Shown: positions 1-11,936 of the stretch, piece after piece
Position numbering within the stretch: position 1 is the stretch's first letter
Layout: each line of letters begins with the position of its first letter
Origin: Kingdonia uniflora
Lineage: Eukaryota > Streptophyta > Magnoliopsida > Ranunculales > Circaeasteraceae
NCBI GenBank assembly: GCA_014058105.1
Contig: JACGCM010001798.1
Coordinates: 744,001-808,000, forward strand
Direction of reading: 5' to 3'
Length of the DNA: 64,000 bases
Program-made: the position numbers and the translations under genes
Notes under the pieces: generated by a model
Databases searched by the model: none
What the model saw: the letters and a program-made list of their open reading frames with translations, nothing else
What the model was told of the DNA's origin: nothing

Positions 1-720
1 CTGAGAAGAGATGTAGTATTGGTAATGGTAGATAACAGAGATAAACGTGATGATGGCAGACGTTATCACAGAAGTCATGATGATGTTGTGATACAAAAAG
101 ACGTGCCTGTAGCAACAGTGGAGATGACTAACACGTGTCAGAAGGAGCCATCGTTTCATAAACTGAGAGAGAGTATAAAAACTTGTATCTTTCTCCCTCA
201 TAAATTATCTACAGTTTCAGAGAGAGAAAAAAGTGGTACAAATATCAGTGTCACGGAGCTGAGGCGTTTGAGTGTTGATTGTGATTTGAGAAAGAAATCT
301 TCATCGAGTGATAGGAGATCATCAAAAAAATGACGGGAACCCCCGTATTCGAAGAGACGTCCGGGTAAAGCAGAGGATTATTGTTCGGCCATTACAGGTT
401 GGTGATGAAAAACTTTTGTCTATTTGATTTTGTGAGTAATCTGTGTTATGTAGTAATCTGTAAACTTTAGTAATCCGTATAGTTGGTTTTGGAATCAGGG
501 GTTTTAAGGGATTTTGAAGATAAATATGAGAGAAGACCTATAATGTAGGAATTGTGGTATATGTTTTGATCCTGTTAGAGAGAGAAAATATGTATGTTGG
601 AGAAGATGAGGGAAATTTGAAATGATTTGATTTTGGCTTTTTTGTTTGGGGAATTAGGAAAATAGACGTATTGACTGGGTAGAAGTTGGGTTTTTTATAT
701 TGTTTGTAATGTAACGATAA
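1..720 (+). pseudogene. Upstream part of antisense region of element 1, unassigned ORF
   Basis: Codons 19-333 give a 104-residue charged ORF rich in Arg, Lys, Asp and Ser (ends in a Ser/Lys/Arg cluster) that I do not recognise. It may be an early exon of the antisense gene or noise. From 334 to 720 there is AT- and T-rich sequence with no frame of note, resembling intron or spacer of the antisense unit. Confidence 0.25.
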
Positions 721-1599
721 TGATAAAATATGTTTATGTATCTGTAGGTTCAGTATGTGTTATAAACCTAGTATTCCTATTAGCAAATTTATAGTTTTGT
801 CCAGTTATGAGGAAACATTGTCCTTAAGAAGGGGGGACGAGCGTAGTATAATGGAGGAAACTAATAATAGTGTGGGGACAATGATGGAGGTGGTGGGGCC
901 CAGTAGATTTGAGGGCGTAAAGGAGAGGGAGGACAAAAGAGAGAAAAATGTAGTCCTTATCATATACCCTGAGGGGGTAAATGTAGGGAAATAGTACTTG
1001 AGAAATAAAAAGAGATGTCCAAGAGAGTGGGGGAGGTACGTGGAGGACCAAGGTCTTTGTTTCAGAGCCTATGTCTCCAAAAAAGAGGAGGAAGCAACGT
1101 ACTATCAAGTTCCATGTCTGGAAAAGTGGAAGAAGGACAGAGGTATTACTAAGGGGGTTAACCTCTCGTATTACAATAGGCTTGGGTTATCAGGCCCAAG
1201 TGGGGGGCTTTTATGTTTCTTGAATCAGGTCATATACGACCTTAGAATTCTGCTGACCTTTTTTCAGAAAGGGGTTATGAATGCATTACAGTGCTGCCCT
1301 GCCTGGTTGAATGGGAATATGTTTAAGATGATGGGGGTATGTGAGGAACTGAACGAAAAATAGAGGAAGGAAGAGACTGCGAATCAGTTCGCAGCTGAAG
1401 ATGTTTTGATGTTTTACAAGTTTGTATATGGAGAGTCAGAGTAGTGGTTACCTGTATAGTGATTCGGCTAGGCCGAAGTTCTTTGATTTTGAATCTGCGG
1501 GTAGACCATGGAACGACCAACTGGTGTGGGTTGAGGGCAACTATTTGCAGGTTCCAGGTGAACCAGCGCTCGAGCTGAACCATAGATATTATAATCCGA

Positions 1600-1685
1600 G
1601 TAAGTAATGTTGACCAACCTTCGAATAGTCGATAACTATGTCTGAATGCTGTTTAACTGATGTTTTATTTCCTTTTTATTGGCAG
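1600..1685 (+). other. Intron in antisense gene of element 1
   Basis: Donor GTAAGT at 1600 and acceptor TTGGCAG ending at 1685, preceded by a T-rich tract; 86 bases. The corresponding intron of element 2 is 85 bases and falls at the same place, right after the conserved GNYLQ block. Confidence 0.7.
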
Positions 1686-2226
1686 AACCCAAACCGTTGG
1701 CTACTCCAGATAAGACCAGTCTGTTTGATTGTGTTGCTCGAGATCAAGATAAGCTAATGGAGGTACTCAGTGAATTAGGTATCCAAAGATACAAAAGGGT
1801 AGATTCGGTAGCGCCCAAAGTTCAGCGAGCTTAAGAAAAATGGGCTATGGCCGAGGGGAAAACTGTGGAGACCATTGCTGACTTACTCAATCCTCCACTT
1901 CCTGCGCCTCAGACTACCAAACGAATCACTCGTAAAGTTAGAAAGCTAGCACAACAAAGTACCTCAGCTGTTGGGGCTGTGCCACATAAAAAGAGATCAC
2001 AAAGCCTGCTGCTAGTGGTGTACAGGAAAAACTTGAAGTGAGCATGTCTGTGCTTGGGGACGCTGAGAAGAGTTCATTGAAGAGAAAATAGCTTTTGGTG
2101 GAGGACAGTCACCGAACTAACCCTCATGTTGCGGCTACGATAAAAGAGATGGAGCGGAGATACTGTCATATGGCCCGGACAAACTCGTAGAAGCTCGAGG
2201 ATGAGTATCTTGAGCATACATTCGCA

Positions 2227-2313
2227 GTATGTGGTTGAAAACTATTACTTGATGTGACCTTCGAACTGAGTGAAACTGCTGAATTAACTCTTCCTTCTTT
2301 TTTGTATTGGCAG
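2227..2313 (+). other. Second intron in antisense gene of element 1
   Basis: Donor GTATGT at 2227 and acceptor TTGGCAG ending at 2313; 87 bases. The next exon opens with LFTLIKGA and leads into coiled coil, matching the exon of element 2 that opens VARLVKGL after a 75-base intron. Confidence 0.65.
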
Positions 2314-5300
2314 CTCTTTACGTTAATAAAGGGGGCAAGACAATGCATGGACAAGAGGGGCCAAGAATTTGAAGCTCTGATGGCAAAGTTCGAGGCTCAG
2401 TCAGCTCGCGTGAAAGAGCTTGAGGGTGACCTTCAGTTGGAGAGGGAGAGGAGGGCTGCAGATGCTACCGCAGCTGTAAAGAATTCAGTGATTTGTCAAA
2501 GCATGACAAGCTCATGTCTGATACTGTCGCAACAGCCTTAGTGGAAAGAGACCACTTTATCGAATCGTACTATTATTTTGGATTGAGCGTTGATGATGTG
2601 GAGCTGGCCCGGAATAGTAGATATTCAAAGATTGAGTTCCCTGCTGAGGAGGAAGAGATGGCTGGTAATGTTGCTAGTGTACCTAAGAAAGTGTTAGACC
2701 TTCCTCCAGGCAGTGCTGAGCCAGTCCATACTATGGAGCAAACAGTGTACCCTTTGATGGAACGTGCTAAAAAATTCCCTCTCCGGGGAAAACGCTAAAA
2801 TATTCTTCTAAGGTAGACATTAGCAATCCCCTTTAAATGTTTTGTGGTATCCTGTCTTCAATTTTTTAGCTCGTTTGATTTAGAAGAGATCTCTGTATAA
2901 TCATACACTGTTTCAATTTTTAGTGATGTTTTAAAATATGTTTTCGTGAATGGCTGTATTGAAACAAGATATCTGTAATCTGTGAAGGAGTTAGAGCGTT
3001 TGAGAAAAATAAACTCTGAATTTGAGAAGTCGTTGAGTTGAATGAGGGACTCCGTGGCTTGTATTCAACAGGTACTTAACAAAATTGAATATGAGATAAG
3101 GCAATTTAAGTAAAATTCAGAGAAAACATTTAAAGAGTTATATGATCTACAATTTAGATATGCTAAGATAAAAGTAGATAGAGACGAGGTGTTAAGAATG
3201 GAAGAGGAAAGGGGGATATAAGTTCAAAAGACAAAAGAACTGACTTGTTTTAACAACCTAAGTGATAAGGCGAGGTTTCAGGGTATTCCATTAGCTCTGA
3301 CTTTGTATTTTGAGGTTGAAGTAGATAGTAAACGAGGGTTAATAGAGGCTTATATAGAGCTTTTGAGAGAGAGAGGTGTAGTTCCAGACCCAACGCGAGT
3401 TATGTTTTTAGCACAAGAAGCACGTAATCGTCATTGTTTAGAGGCAAAAAAATATTCTGCTCGAACTGGTGTGTCTGTTGTATGGGGTGATGCAAAACTT
3501 TTATCTGATGTGTTTGGCTTTATAAAGGATAGGAGGGCCATGAGAATTATATTTTTTAGGATAAGGAAAGAGCAAATAGAGGTCCAAAAGAAATTAGAGA
3601 GTGAATTAAGGGGATTACAGGATGAACTATCGCAGTACGAGGAGCAAAAAATATCTTTAGAAATGCGGCTATCGAAAGAAGTGGTTGTTCGGATGAAGGT
3701 AGAGGCGGTTGTGAGGGCTTTAGGTGTGTTACTGAAAAACGCGCGCTAGTGGTTGCACAAAGCGCAAATGATACTGAAGGAGCACCTTTATCCCTCGCGA
3801 GCAAAAGTTGCTGCTCGAACAGAGCATGAACGTCACATGGACAGTGTTGTTAAGTTTTATGGGGGAGAACTAGCTAGAGTAGAGAACAAATTTAGGAAGT
3901 TCGTGACGGGATGTGGGAAAGAATTTGAAGTGGATAATGCTAAGCCAGAAAACCTATGGTTTACCCAAGGTGAAGGATGAATCGTTGGTGAGCAACCCAT
4001 TCCTAGGTCGTGGGAGGAGTCATCAGAAAAGGAGGAGGTCGAGACGCTAATACCCCGAACGCGGCACAAACAATGTCAACAGGAGGTTGTGACCTTTACC
4101 AAACAGGTAGATGCGCGGGCATCGAATAGGAAGATAGTGAGAGACAAGCTGCAGTCGTCTCATGTTCAGAAGAGTCACAAATAGAGTATTCTTGTCTTCT
4201 TTTAACCAATCTTTCATACTATTTGGTGATAAATGTAATCTATTTGTTGTTAGAACATAATGACATATCTGACTTACTCAGATACCACGTTCATAATGTA
4301 ACCTTGTGAATTGTTATATGAACTCTGTTGTTATGAAGAACTATTATAAATGTAATCAGTTATGATAGGTTGATCTAGCTGCTATAAAAAGTCAGTGCGA
4401 CGCATTACGTGTCAAGAATGAACAAATGAGCGCTGAGCTAAGATCGAGTCAGGGTGCCCGAGAGAGTGCTACTGAAGCAGAAGAAAAATTGAGGGCGGAG
4501 ATGTCGGAAGAACGAAATGCAGTAACCCTCCTGACTGATACTCTATGAGATAAAGAGGCAGTATTGGTTGTCAGTTTGAGAAAGATAGAGAGTTTAGAAG
4601 AAGAGATAAGATAAAAGGGCGTTGAAGTTGGAAGTAGTTCAGGACGAGCTAGTCAACAAGATGCCGAATTGCTATCTGCGCGAACACAAATTACAGAACT
4701 ACTAGTCGCGTTGGAGGGGGAAGGAAATAATGTGAAAGAATTGCAGTTCCAAGTTGATAAGCTCGAGGCGGAGATAAGTGATGTTCGAGTTCGTGCTCGT
4801 AAGTATGAGGTAAGGTCGTCGAAATAAAATGAAGTCATAAAAAAAGATTATAACAAAATATGTGAGCTAAAGCGGACTGTACAGTCGCAGCATCTGGACA
4901 TATTGGAATACCAGTCCAAAAATGACAGACTTCGAAATGTGAATATGAAGCTAGACAAGGATCTGGTATGGTTGGAGATAAGTTATGACTCGAAGAGGGT
5001 AGAATGTGCAGGTTATGAATCATCGATATCCCTAATTTATCATATAGACGAATTTATGACAGTGCTGGAAGCTCGGAATTCAGATGTGTATCGGGCAAAG
5101 CAACGAGTGGGCGATCATTATGCACAACTGGAAAGCGCACTAAAGGAAGCGCAACATAAACTGAATGAACTCCTTCTCAGTAAGCAGGTGAAAAATGAGA
5201 CAGGTGATAGTCACGAGAGAGATATAGTTGTAGTAACATCATTTTGTGTGGCTGAATTGAAGAGATTAAAAGCTGAGAGTAAGAGGATATGTGATGGTTT

Positions 5301-5659
5301 GATGGCCCAAGGTGCAGAATGTGAGATGGTGGTAATCCGATCTGAATATTTAGAACCCATGATTTCCAGAATTGGATTATTTAAGCAGAAAATGGTTAGA
5401 GAGAGAAAGAAGATTGTTGTGGGGAGGCTGCTAGAATTCATGAGTCGGCGTTTAGCTGGAAGTATTTTGCGGGGCGTGGCAGGTCCTTTTAATGCAGGTA
5501 ACATTTCAAGTGATAGCTCTGGCGAGGAGTGAGGAATGTGATTATATTGTATGTATACGCAACAAGTATAACAATATAGATGTATGAAACAATAGCTAAT
5601 GACGAAACAGTTAACTGTACTAACCGTGTGAGGTACCAACGATAATGTATGGAAAACAG

Positions 5660-6295
5660 CGCGATATGAGATCGGTTCGGCCAAAGTGGTAAACGATCTG
5701 TATTGTATGAGATGATCTGTTTGGCCGAAGAAACAAACGATCTGTAATGTAGTTTAGATGATCGATTTGGCCGAAGCAACAAACAATCTGTAATGTATTT
5801 AGATGATCAGTTTGGCCGAAGCAACAAATAATTTATAATATGTGTATAAAAGTACTTATTGGATATATTAGAAGAAGTACTGTAATTTAGGGAAACCAAA
5901 CTCAAGTATTTCATTGGTGAAAGATTGATGTACAACGAATGTGTTTGATAGATCGGTTTGGCCAAAGCAACAAACGATCTGTAATATATTCAGATGATCG
6001 ATTTGGCCGAAGCAACAAATGTTCTGCAATCTGTGTATAGAAGTACTTGCTAGATATACTAGAAGAAGTACTGTAATGTAGGGCAACCGAACACAAGTAC
6101 TTCATTGGTGTAAGATTGACGTACAGCGAATATGTTGGATAGATTGGTTTGGCTGAAGCAACAAACGATCTGTAATGTATTTAGATGATCAATTTGGCCG
6201 AAGCCATAAATGATATGTAATCTATGTATAGAAGTACTTGCTGGATATACTAGAAGAAGTATTGTAATGTGGGGTGATCGAACACAAGCAATTTA
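5660..6295. repeat. Tandem array: 45-bp monomers inside a ~191-bp higher-order unit
   Basis: A monomer of about 45 bases, built around GATC(G/A)(G/A)TTTGGCC(G/A)AAG, CAACAAACGATCTGTAAT and TTTAGAT, recurs at about 5670, 5714, 5760, 5805, 5950, 5996, 6143 and 6186. The last part is organised as pairs of monomers followed by about 100 bases of shared unique sequence (containing AGAAGTACTTG and CTAGAAGAAGTACTGTAAT), giving a period near 191 bases (5805 to 5996 to 6186). It sits between integrase and the antisense gene, the same place as the unrelated array in element 2. Confidence 0.9.
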
Positions 6296-6299
6296 TTTA

Positions 6300-7480
6300 T
6301 GTGAGATTTATTGAAGGGAAGTACACTGTGACAAATTTGTTATCTGCGATACAACTTCAGTCTCCTTGTGTTCCAAGGATTAGGTATATGCTCGCCATAC
6401 TCAGTCGTGAGGTCGTAGGAACCGAGGCCACTTTCTCCTATAATGACAAAAGGACCTTCCTAGTTTTTGGATAATTTCCCTGCGTTGAGCTCTTTGCGAT
6501 GTTTAGGAATCTCTCGAAGGACTAGATCCTTGATTTCGAACTCTCTATGTCGAACACGTTTGCTATAAGATTGGGCTAAAGCTTGGTGGTATCTTCCCAA
6601 ATTTATGATTGTTCTGTCCCGAGTCTCCTCGATCCAATTCATATTACATGCCAACTAGAATTTGCTTTCTTCATCGGCCATGGTATAGCCGCGAATAGGG
6701 TGATGATACTGAGTAAGGACGATTGCATCTGTACCGAAAGCCAAGAGGAACAGCGTGCATCCAGTTGAAACTTGAGATGTAGTTCGATAAGCCCATAAAA
6801 CATGTGGTAACTCTATGACCCAATTTCCTATCTTTTCTGCGAGATACTTTTTGATCCCATCCACTATAGTGCAATTAGTGATCTCGACCTGACCATTCCC
6901 TTGCGGATAATACAGATTTGAAGGAGAATGTATGATGGTGTGTTGATTGAGGAATTCGATGACTTTGTAGCCCACGAATTGAGGTCCATTGTCTATCCTG
7001 ATGAGATGGGGGCAGCCGAAACGGATTATCATGTTTTTCCATATGAACTTGATGATTTATCTTCTCATGTGCGGCACAGAGGAACTGCTTCTACCCACTG
7101 AGTAAAGTAATCCGTTGTGACAAAATGATGTTTTTCGTTTTCCTGGTGTAGTGGGAAAGTTGCCAACAAGGTCTAGGGCCCATCTTTTAAATGGCCATAC
7201 AACGTTGCTGAATGGAGTTCTAAAGCTGGAGCTCAAATTTGGGAACCATGAAGTTGACAGGCATCGCATTTGCTTGCGAGTTTGATTGCTTGAGCTTTTA
7301 TTTTAGGCCAGGAGACGCCTTGGGTAAGAGCTCGATTTGCTAGAGATCTTCCTACTGCGTGGGAACCACAAGTACCTTCATGTAGTTCGTGTAGGATATT
7401 TTGAGTTTCTTTGCGGGATAAGCATTTGAGATATGGTCATGTGACGGAAATCTTGAATAAGAAGCCATTTTCTACGATGT
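6300..7480 (-). pseudogene. Integrase of Tat element 1
   Basis: The catalytic core is read at 6655-7032: a block with IDNGPQFVG (second Asp of the DDE triad), YYPQGNGQVE (Glu) and PHVLWAYRTT, the standard plant Ty3/gypsy integrase core. Downstream, 6300-6654 encodes the C-terminal part (NLGRYHQ, VLREIPKHRKE, WNTRRLK). Upstream, 7057-7480 carries the zinc-binding and first-Asp region in broken frames (CDACQ-like and WALDLVG). Several stops and frame changes separate the pieces, so no functional enzyme is made. It would insert cDNA into the nuclear genome. Confidence 0.88.
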
Positions 7481-7577
7481 AGCGTTTTTCATTATCGAAT
7501 ATGCGTCTTCTTTCAGTTGGGTCTCGAGGGAGTTTGTCATCTAATTTGTTTTTGGTACCAATATACTTAAGGAAAGG

Positions 7578-8021
7578 TCATCTCCAATCGTCATCATCCT
7601 CTTCAGCGCCCCCAGTATTAATAGAATTTGAGCTTATGATGTTAATGATGGGGGTCGATAATACTTTGATCTTGAGATATCGAGCTTCTGAGCCAAGAAC
7701 TCCAGCGAAATATGCGAGGGAATCAGAACGTCCATTTTCTCCGTGCAGTAAATGTTCGATAGAAATTTTCTTGAATCTACTCATTCTATTGGCCACTGCG
7801 GCTGCGTAATCAATCATTTTCCCATTCTTCTGGAAAAAAATTTCTGTGTAATGGTTTACGATGAGTAAAGAGTCAGTATATACAGACAGTTCGAATACTC
7901 CAATCTCCAGAGCCATATCTAGACCGTAAATTATTGTTTCGTACTCGGCTGCATTGTTGGTAGCTTCAAAATTCAATCGGATTGCCTTTTCGATTCTATC
8001 AGTAAAAGGTGTGATTAGCAC
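7578..8021 (-). pseudogene. Archaeal/plant-type RNase H (aRNH) of Tat element 1
   Basis: The frame shows FEATNNAAEYE followed by YGLDMALEIGV and VYTDSLLIVN, the Glu and Asp blocks of archaeal-like RNase HI that Tat-clade elements carry after their own gypsy RNase H. The first catalytic Asp block lies just upstream in a damaged stretch. It is separated from the integrase by a linker ending in acidic residues (EEDDDD). Its presence is the main reason for placing this element in the Tat lineage rather than Athila. Confidence 0.85.
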
Positions 8022-8289
8022 GATTTTGATGCCTAATCCTATGGGTCTAAAGGATTCATCTGTTAAAAGACGCTATCCCTTTTGAGTTATCCAGTCTACT
8101 TTTACTTCGACCTATTTTTCATGAATTTTTGTGTTGTCTTCTTCCCAATCAGGATCTTCTACGGGGAAGTCCTTAAGGAAATCTGCTATGGCCTAGCCCT
8201 TTTCAGAATGTCTGGGTTCAAAATCGATGTCATGCTCGCCAAGAGTAACTGACCATTTTTTACGCAGAAGGTAGTTGGCCACTACTCGT

Positions 8290-9560
8290 ATTGAGTGGGC
8301 TTAAAAATACTGTCTTAATTTTTGCGAGGTGTAGGCGAGAGCTAAAAGTAATTTCTTGACCTTGCTATATCGGGATTCTACTGGAGTTAGAGTTTTAATG
8401 ATGAAGTAGACATGCTTTTTGGTCTTTTCATCATGTCGAATGAGAACAGAACTCAATGATTCTTCAGTAACGGCAAGGTAAATGGAGAGCTCTTCCCCTT
8501 CGTTAGGTGTACTCATCACTGGCAGTGAACCCAAGTAAAGTTTAAGTTGCTAAAATGTTGCTTCGCACTCTGCTGTCCATTCGATCTCGGGGTCCTTCTT
8601 AGGTTTCTGTTTTGTTGTCCCTTCACGTAATAAGTTGAACAACCATCGATAGCGATTGGACGATTTTGAAACAAAATAGTTTATTATGGCAATCTTGCCT
8701 GCTAACTTCTGGATGTCCTTTGTTTTCGGAGAAGGCATAGATAATAATGCGCGAATACGATCTAGATCAGCTTCAATACCGCGTTTGCTGATTATGTGGC
8801 CCAAAAATTTCCCTGACTAGACTCCAAACTGACATTTATTAGGGTTAAGCCACATCTTAAAGAGACGAAGAATATCAAAAGCCGTGTGCAAATCTGTTAT
8901 ATGGTCTTCCTTCTTAAGACTTTTACACAGTATATCGTCTATATATATACCTCCATTCTTTATCCAAGGTGATTTTTGAACATTTGGGTCATCAATCGTT
9001 GATAAGTAGCTCCAGCGTTCTTGAGACTGAATGGCATGACTTTGTAGCAGTATAGACCGTGCTCTGTAATGAAAGTTATTTTCTCCTGATCGTCAGGTAG
9101 CATAGGTATTTGGTTGTATCCTGACGCGGCATCCATCATAGACAGGAGCTCGTATCTTGATGTAAAATGAGCAGGTTATTTATGACAGGGAAGGGAAAAT
9201 TGTCTTTTGGAGTATATCTGTTCAAGTCGGTAAAATCCACGCACACCCTGATCTTCTCGTTTTTCTTCTGTACCGCTACAATATTCGATATCCATTCTGG
9301 ATAATTGGCATTTCGGATAAAACCAACTTCTATGAGTTTTTCGATCTCTTTGTTGACTTCGTCTCGAAGTCTTGGTGCTAAAGTCCTCTGTCTTTGTTTG
9401 ATTGCTACGGGTTTTTCCCTCAAGTTGAGTTTGTGACAGGCTAAGTTCGGATCGATACCCGGTATTTTGTGAAACGTCCAAGCGAAGACATCACTGTTTT
9501 TCTTAATGAACTGGATGACAGTGTCGCGCTCTGCTGAGGACAAATGAGTGCCAATATATG
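8290..9560 (-). pseudogene. Reverse transcriptase and gypsy RNase H of Tat element 1
   Basis: RT starts around 9543 with FAWTFHKIPGID, EVGFIRNANYPEWISNIVAVQKKN and RVCVDFTDLNRYTPKD; the catalytic box reads YIDD at 8934-8945 (family usual YVDD). FLGHIISKRGIEAD and the tether follow at 8550-8804, then gypsy RNase H at 8301-8534 (STPNEGEELSIYLAVTEESLSSVL, RYSKVKKLLLALAYTSQKLRQYF). Stops between segments (near 8300, 8545, 8820 and 9140) make it a pseudogene. Confidence 0.9.
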
Positions 9561-10690
9561 TCCCACGCCTGGGTCCACTGACTTCAACGTACTCTACAGT
9601 TTTTGCGTTGGGTAGATGTTGCCTTGCAGAGTTGACTGTATAGTTCTTTGTAATGTTTCATGTTACCTTCTGAAATTGTTATGCGAGTTGATGTTCAGAA
9701 TGTTCTGGTCCGATGGCGACATAATTTTTGCACGCTCATAGTAATTTTTGACTTCCATTTATCTCGTAAACGCTACCTTCCCATTCAAAATGTAATGCCA
9801 AGTGATAGGTTGATGGGTTAGGGTGTATATTGTGTAACTAGCAACGTCCCATTATCCCCAAGTAACGGAATTTTGTATTGACAACGTTAAAGACAACTTC
9901 GAGTTTTACCGGTCTTGCGGTGATATGAAATATTATCTTTCATACACGCTCCACCCTTGATCTATTGAAACCACAGATATCAACGTCGCTGGGTTGGACC
10001 TTATCGGCCAGACCCATCTGATCGATCGTGCCCTAAAAAAGGAGTTCGATAGTGCTGTCGGTGTCTACCATCATGGTATGAAGCACTATATTCCACATTT
10101 ACAACATGATCACCAAGGCATCATGGTGCGGATAGTTGACATGCTGAACGTCACAATCATTGAAAGAAATCCCAGTTCGCTGAGAGCTAGATATTGGAAT
10201 TAAACGAGCTTCTTTATTTTGCACGGATAAGTCGTTACATTAGGCGACACGCCTTCGTTTACTCCTGTTTCATTCTTTGACGACCTGAGTCTCCACGAGA
10301 TGGTAGAGTGAGATATGGTACAAATGTTTTTCGTATGTGGGCTCCTTGACTTGTACAGCGTCGATGGGGTTTTTGTAACTCCCGTTCTTATAACTTTCCA
10401 CGTCCACTATGTATTTGTGCATTCGTCTATCTGCGAAGATGTATTCCAACAACCGTTATAAAGCAAAACATTGTTTTGTCTCATGATGTCGAACCTTATG
10501 GTGGATGCAGTTTGGTTTGCTCTCGATCGATTGAAGGTACTGTGGATTGCGGAATAATCTGTCTTTCTATAATATAGGGTAGATGCTGGCTATAGTTACA
10601 TTCATCTTCGGAAGATAAGGTTTCAACAAGTTACTCCGTTTTCGAGGTCATAAATAGTTGGATTTGGTTCATTTCCTATCTCCTCCTTGG
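9560..10690 (-). pseudogene. Degenerate protease and gag-pol linker of Tat element 1
   Basis: Between gag and RT one expects the aspartic protease. No clean frame survives: fragments at 9994-10203 and 10270-10452 give no recognised motif and I cannot point to a certain DTG/DSG triad. The assignment rests on position only. Confidence 0.45.
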
Positions 10691-10698
10691 TTTGGTGT

Positions 10699-11865
10699 CT
10701 AATTAAAATTGGAATGGTTTGACTGATCTAGAGCTGTCATTGTTGATTTCTGAGGTTTTTGCCTGTCGGATACCAACTGCTCCAGGTCGATGTATCCGTT
10801 GACCTTTTCAATTACGTCTTCCAATGTTGTTGGTTTGTTGAGAACGAGGTACTCCTTCGTCTGACCATCGACAATTAAAGTATTGGTGAAAGCAAAAATA
10901 GTGATCCTCTGGTCGAATCGATCTACTTTTTGGGCTAACTCCAAGAAATTTTTGGTAAACACTTCGAGTTTCTCTCCTGGCATCTGTTTGAGGCTGAAAA
11001 AAGAATATAAGTTCTCCTTTTTATCTCGGTTGTGTGAGTAATTCTTGATGAAGAGTTTGCGCAATTGTTCGAAAGTTATGATGGATCCTTCAGGCAGTGT
11101 GTGAAACCATCGTAGGGGTTCACCTAACAAGCTGGTAGGAAAGAGTCGGCATAGAATGTGGTTGGACGTGGAATACAGGCCTAGAGCGTCCTGGATCTCT
11201 TGAATGTGTTCCACTGGATCAGTTCCCTTGTACTTTCAAATCATCAAAGTGTGAAACCCGGTGGGGACCTTACCATCTAATAGCTCCTGGGCGATCAGGC
11301 TCTTCTATAATCTGTTATGGATCCCTTTAGTTAGCATATGGGCTTCGAGCAATTCTTTAATTTGCTTTTTTACATGTTCCTGAGTGACATATTGTCGAGT
11401 TGCGATGGTTGGTCGTGTGACGCGCCCTTTCCCGGGGTTGTGGTCACCACTCCCTTCACTTAGACGTTCCTTTGTCGGGACTCGAACTCTTCGAGGTAGA
11501 TTTTTAGTCTGTTAGACTCCTGCCAGACCGCCATCTACTTTTTGTTGGATCTCCTTGATCTGTATGGGCTCCATGTCCTGTTGTTGATGGTTGGATCGAA
11601 CCACACCTCCTGCGTGAATGCCCTTTAGTGGAGGTCCTATTCTGTCATGAACAAAAATCCGCAAGCCCCCAGGTTGTACGGCATTATTCTTTTGGACGGC
11701 GACCTGTTGACCCTGTAAAACTTTCAGCGCATCCTGTATACTCGCGAGTCTTTATTCCAGGGATGCACGTCTTTCTATTTCTGAGTTCATAGTGGCCCTC
11801 AGGTCTACTAAAGCTACAGTTTCTTCCACCTGGATGATCGGCGTGCTCTGACCTGGAGGTGACAT
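10699..11865 (-). pseudogene. Gag of Tat element 1
   Basis: The reading opens with an ATG at 11863-11865, 52 bases inside the primer binding site, and runs leftward with stops near 11755, 11520, 11310 and 11240. The best-preserved part (10699-11214) has the retrotransposon gag core: LFPTSLLGEPLRWFHTLP, FEQLRKLFIKNYSH and FSLKQMPGEKLEVFTKNF, the plant RETROTRANS_GAG pattern that packages element RNA. The start region aligns with the gag start of element 2 (QYVTQEHVKKQIKELLEA against HYVMKEHMNQRIKELIEA). Confidence 0.85.
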
Positions 11866-11917
11866 TCTGAGAAAAAATGATCGGCGGCGTTTGAGACAAT
11901 GGGTTTGAGAATTTTGA

Positions 11918-11935
11918 TTCCTACAGACGGCGCCA
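11918..11935 (-). promoter_or_regulatory. Primer binding site of Tat element 1
   Basis: On the minus strand it reads TGGCGCCGTCTGTAGGAA, directly inside the LTR. TGGCGCC is the usual start of a tRNA 3'-end complement in plant Ty3/gypsy elements. The tRNA cannot be named with certainty. Confidence 0.75.
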
Positions 11936-11936
11936 A

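Larger units (their letters stand above)
755..5532 (+). pseudogene. Antisense gene of element 1: putative gypsy-type transposon domain plus coiled coil, spliced
   Basis: Lies on the strand opposite to gag-pol. The 998-1599 part contains a segment (around 1420-1599, with RPKFFDFES, WNDQLVWVEGNYLQ and a closing LNHRYYNPS) that aligns with the same gene in element 2 (RPRFFNLNS, WNDNVIWVKGNYLQ). This matches the domain family catalogued as putative gypsy type transposon. GT-AG introns are visible at 1600-1685 and 2227-2313. Downstream, 2314-2800, 3303-3980, 4380-4830 and 4903-5532 encode long heptad-rich, Glu/Lys/Leu-rich coiled coil, ending in an acidic SSDSSGEE tail. Stops and frameshifts (for example near 1363, 2522, 3750 and 4826) show this copy is decayed. 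Function unknown. Transcription from the plus strand is inferred from splice sites, not shown. Confidence 0.7.

Noticed and set aside
6583..7809. Plus-strand open frames over the Tat integrase and RNase H
   Set aside because: Shadows of the minus-strand pol domains; no independent motif.
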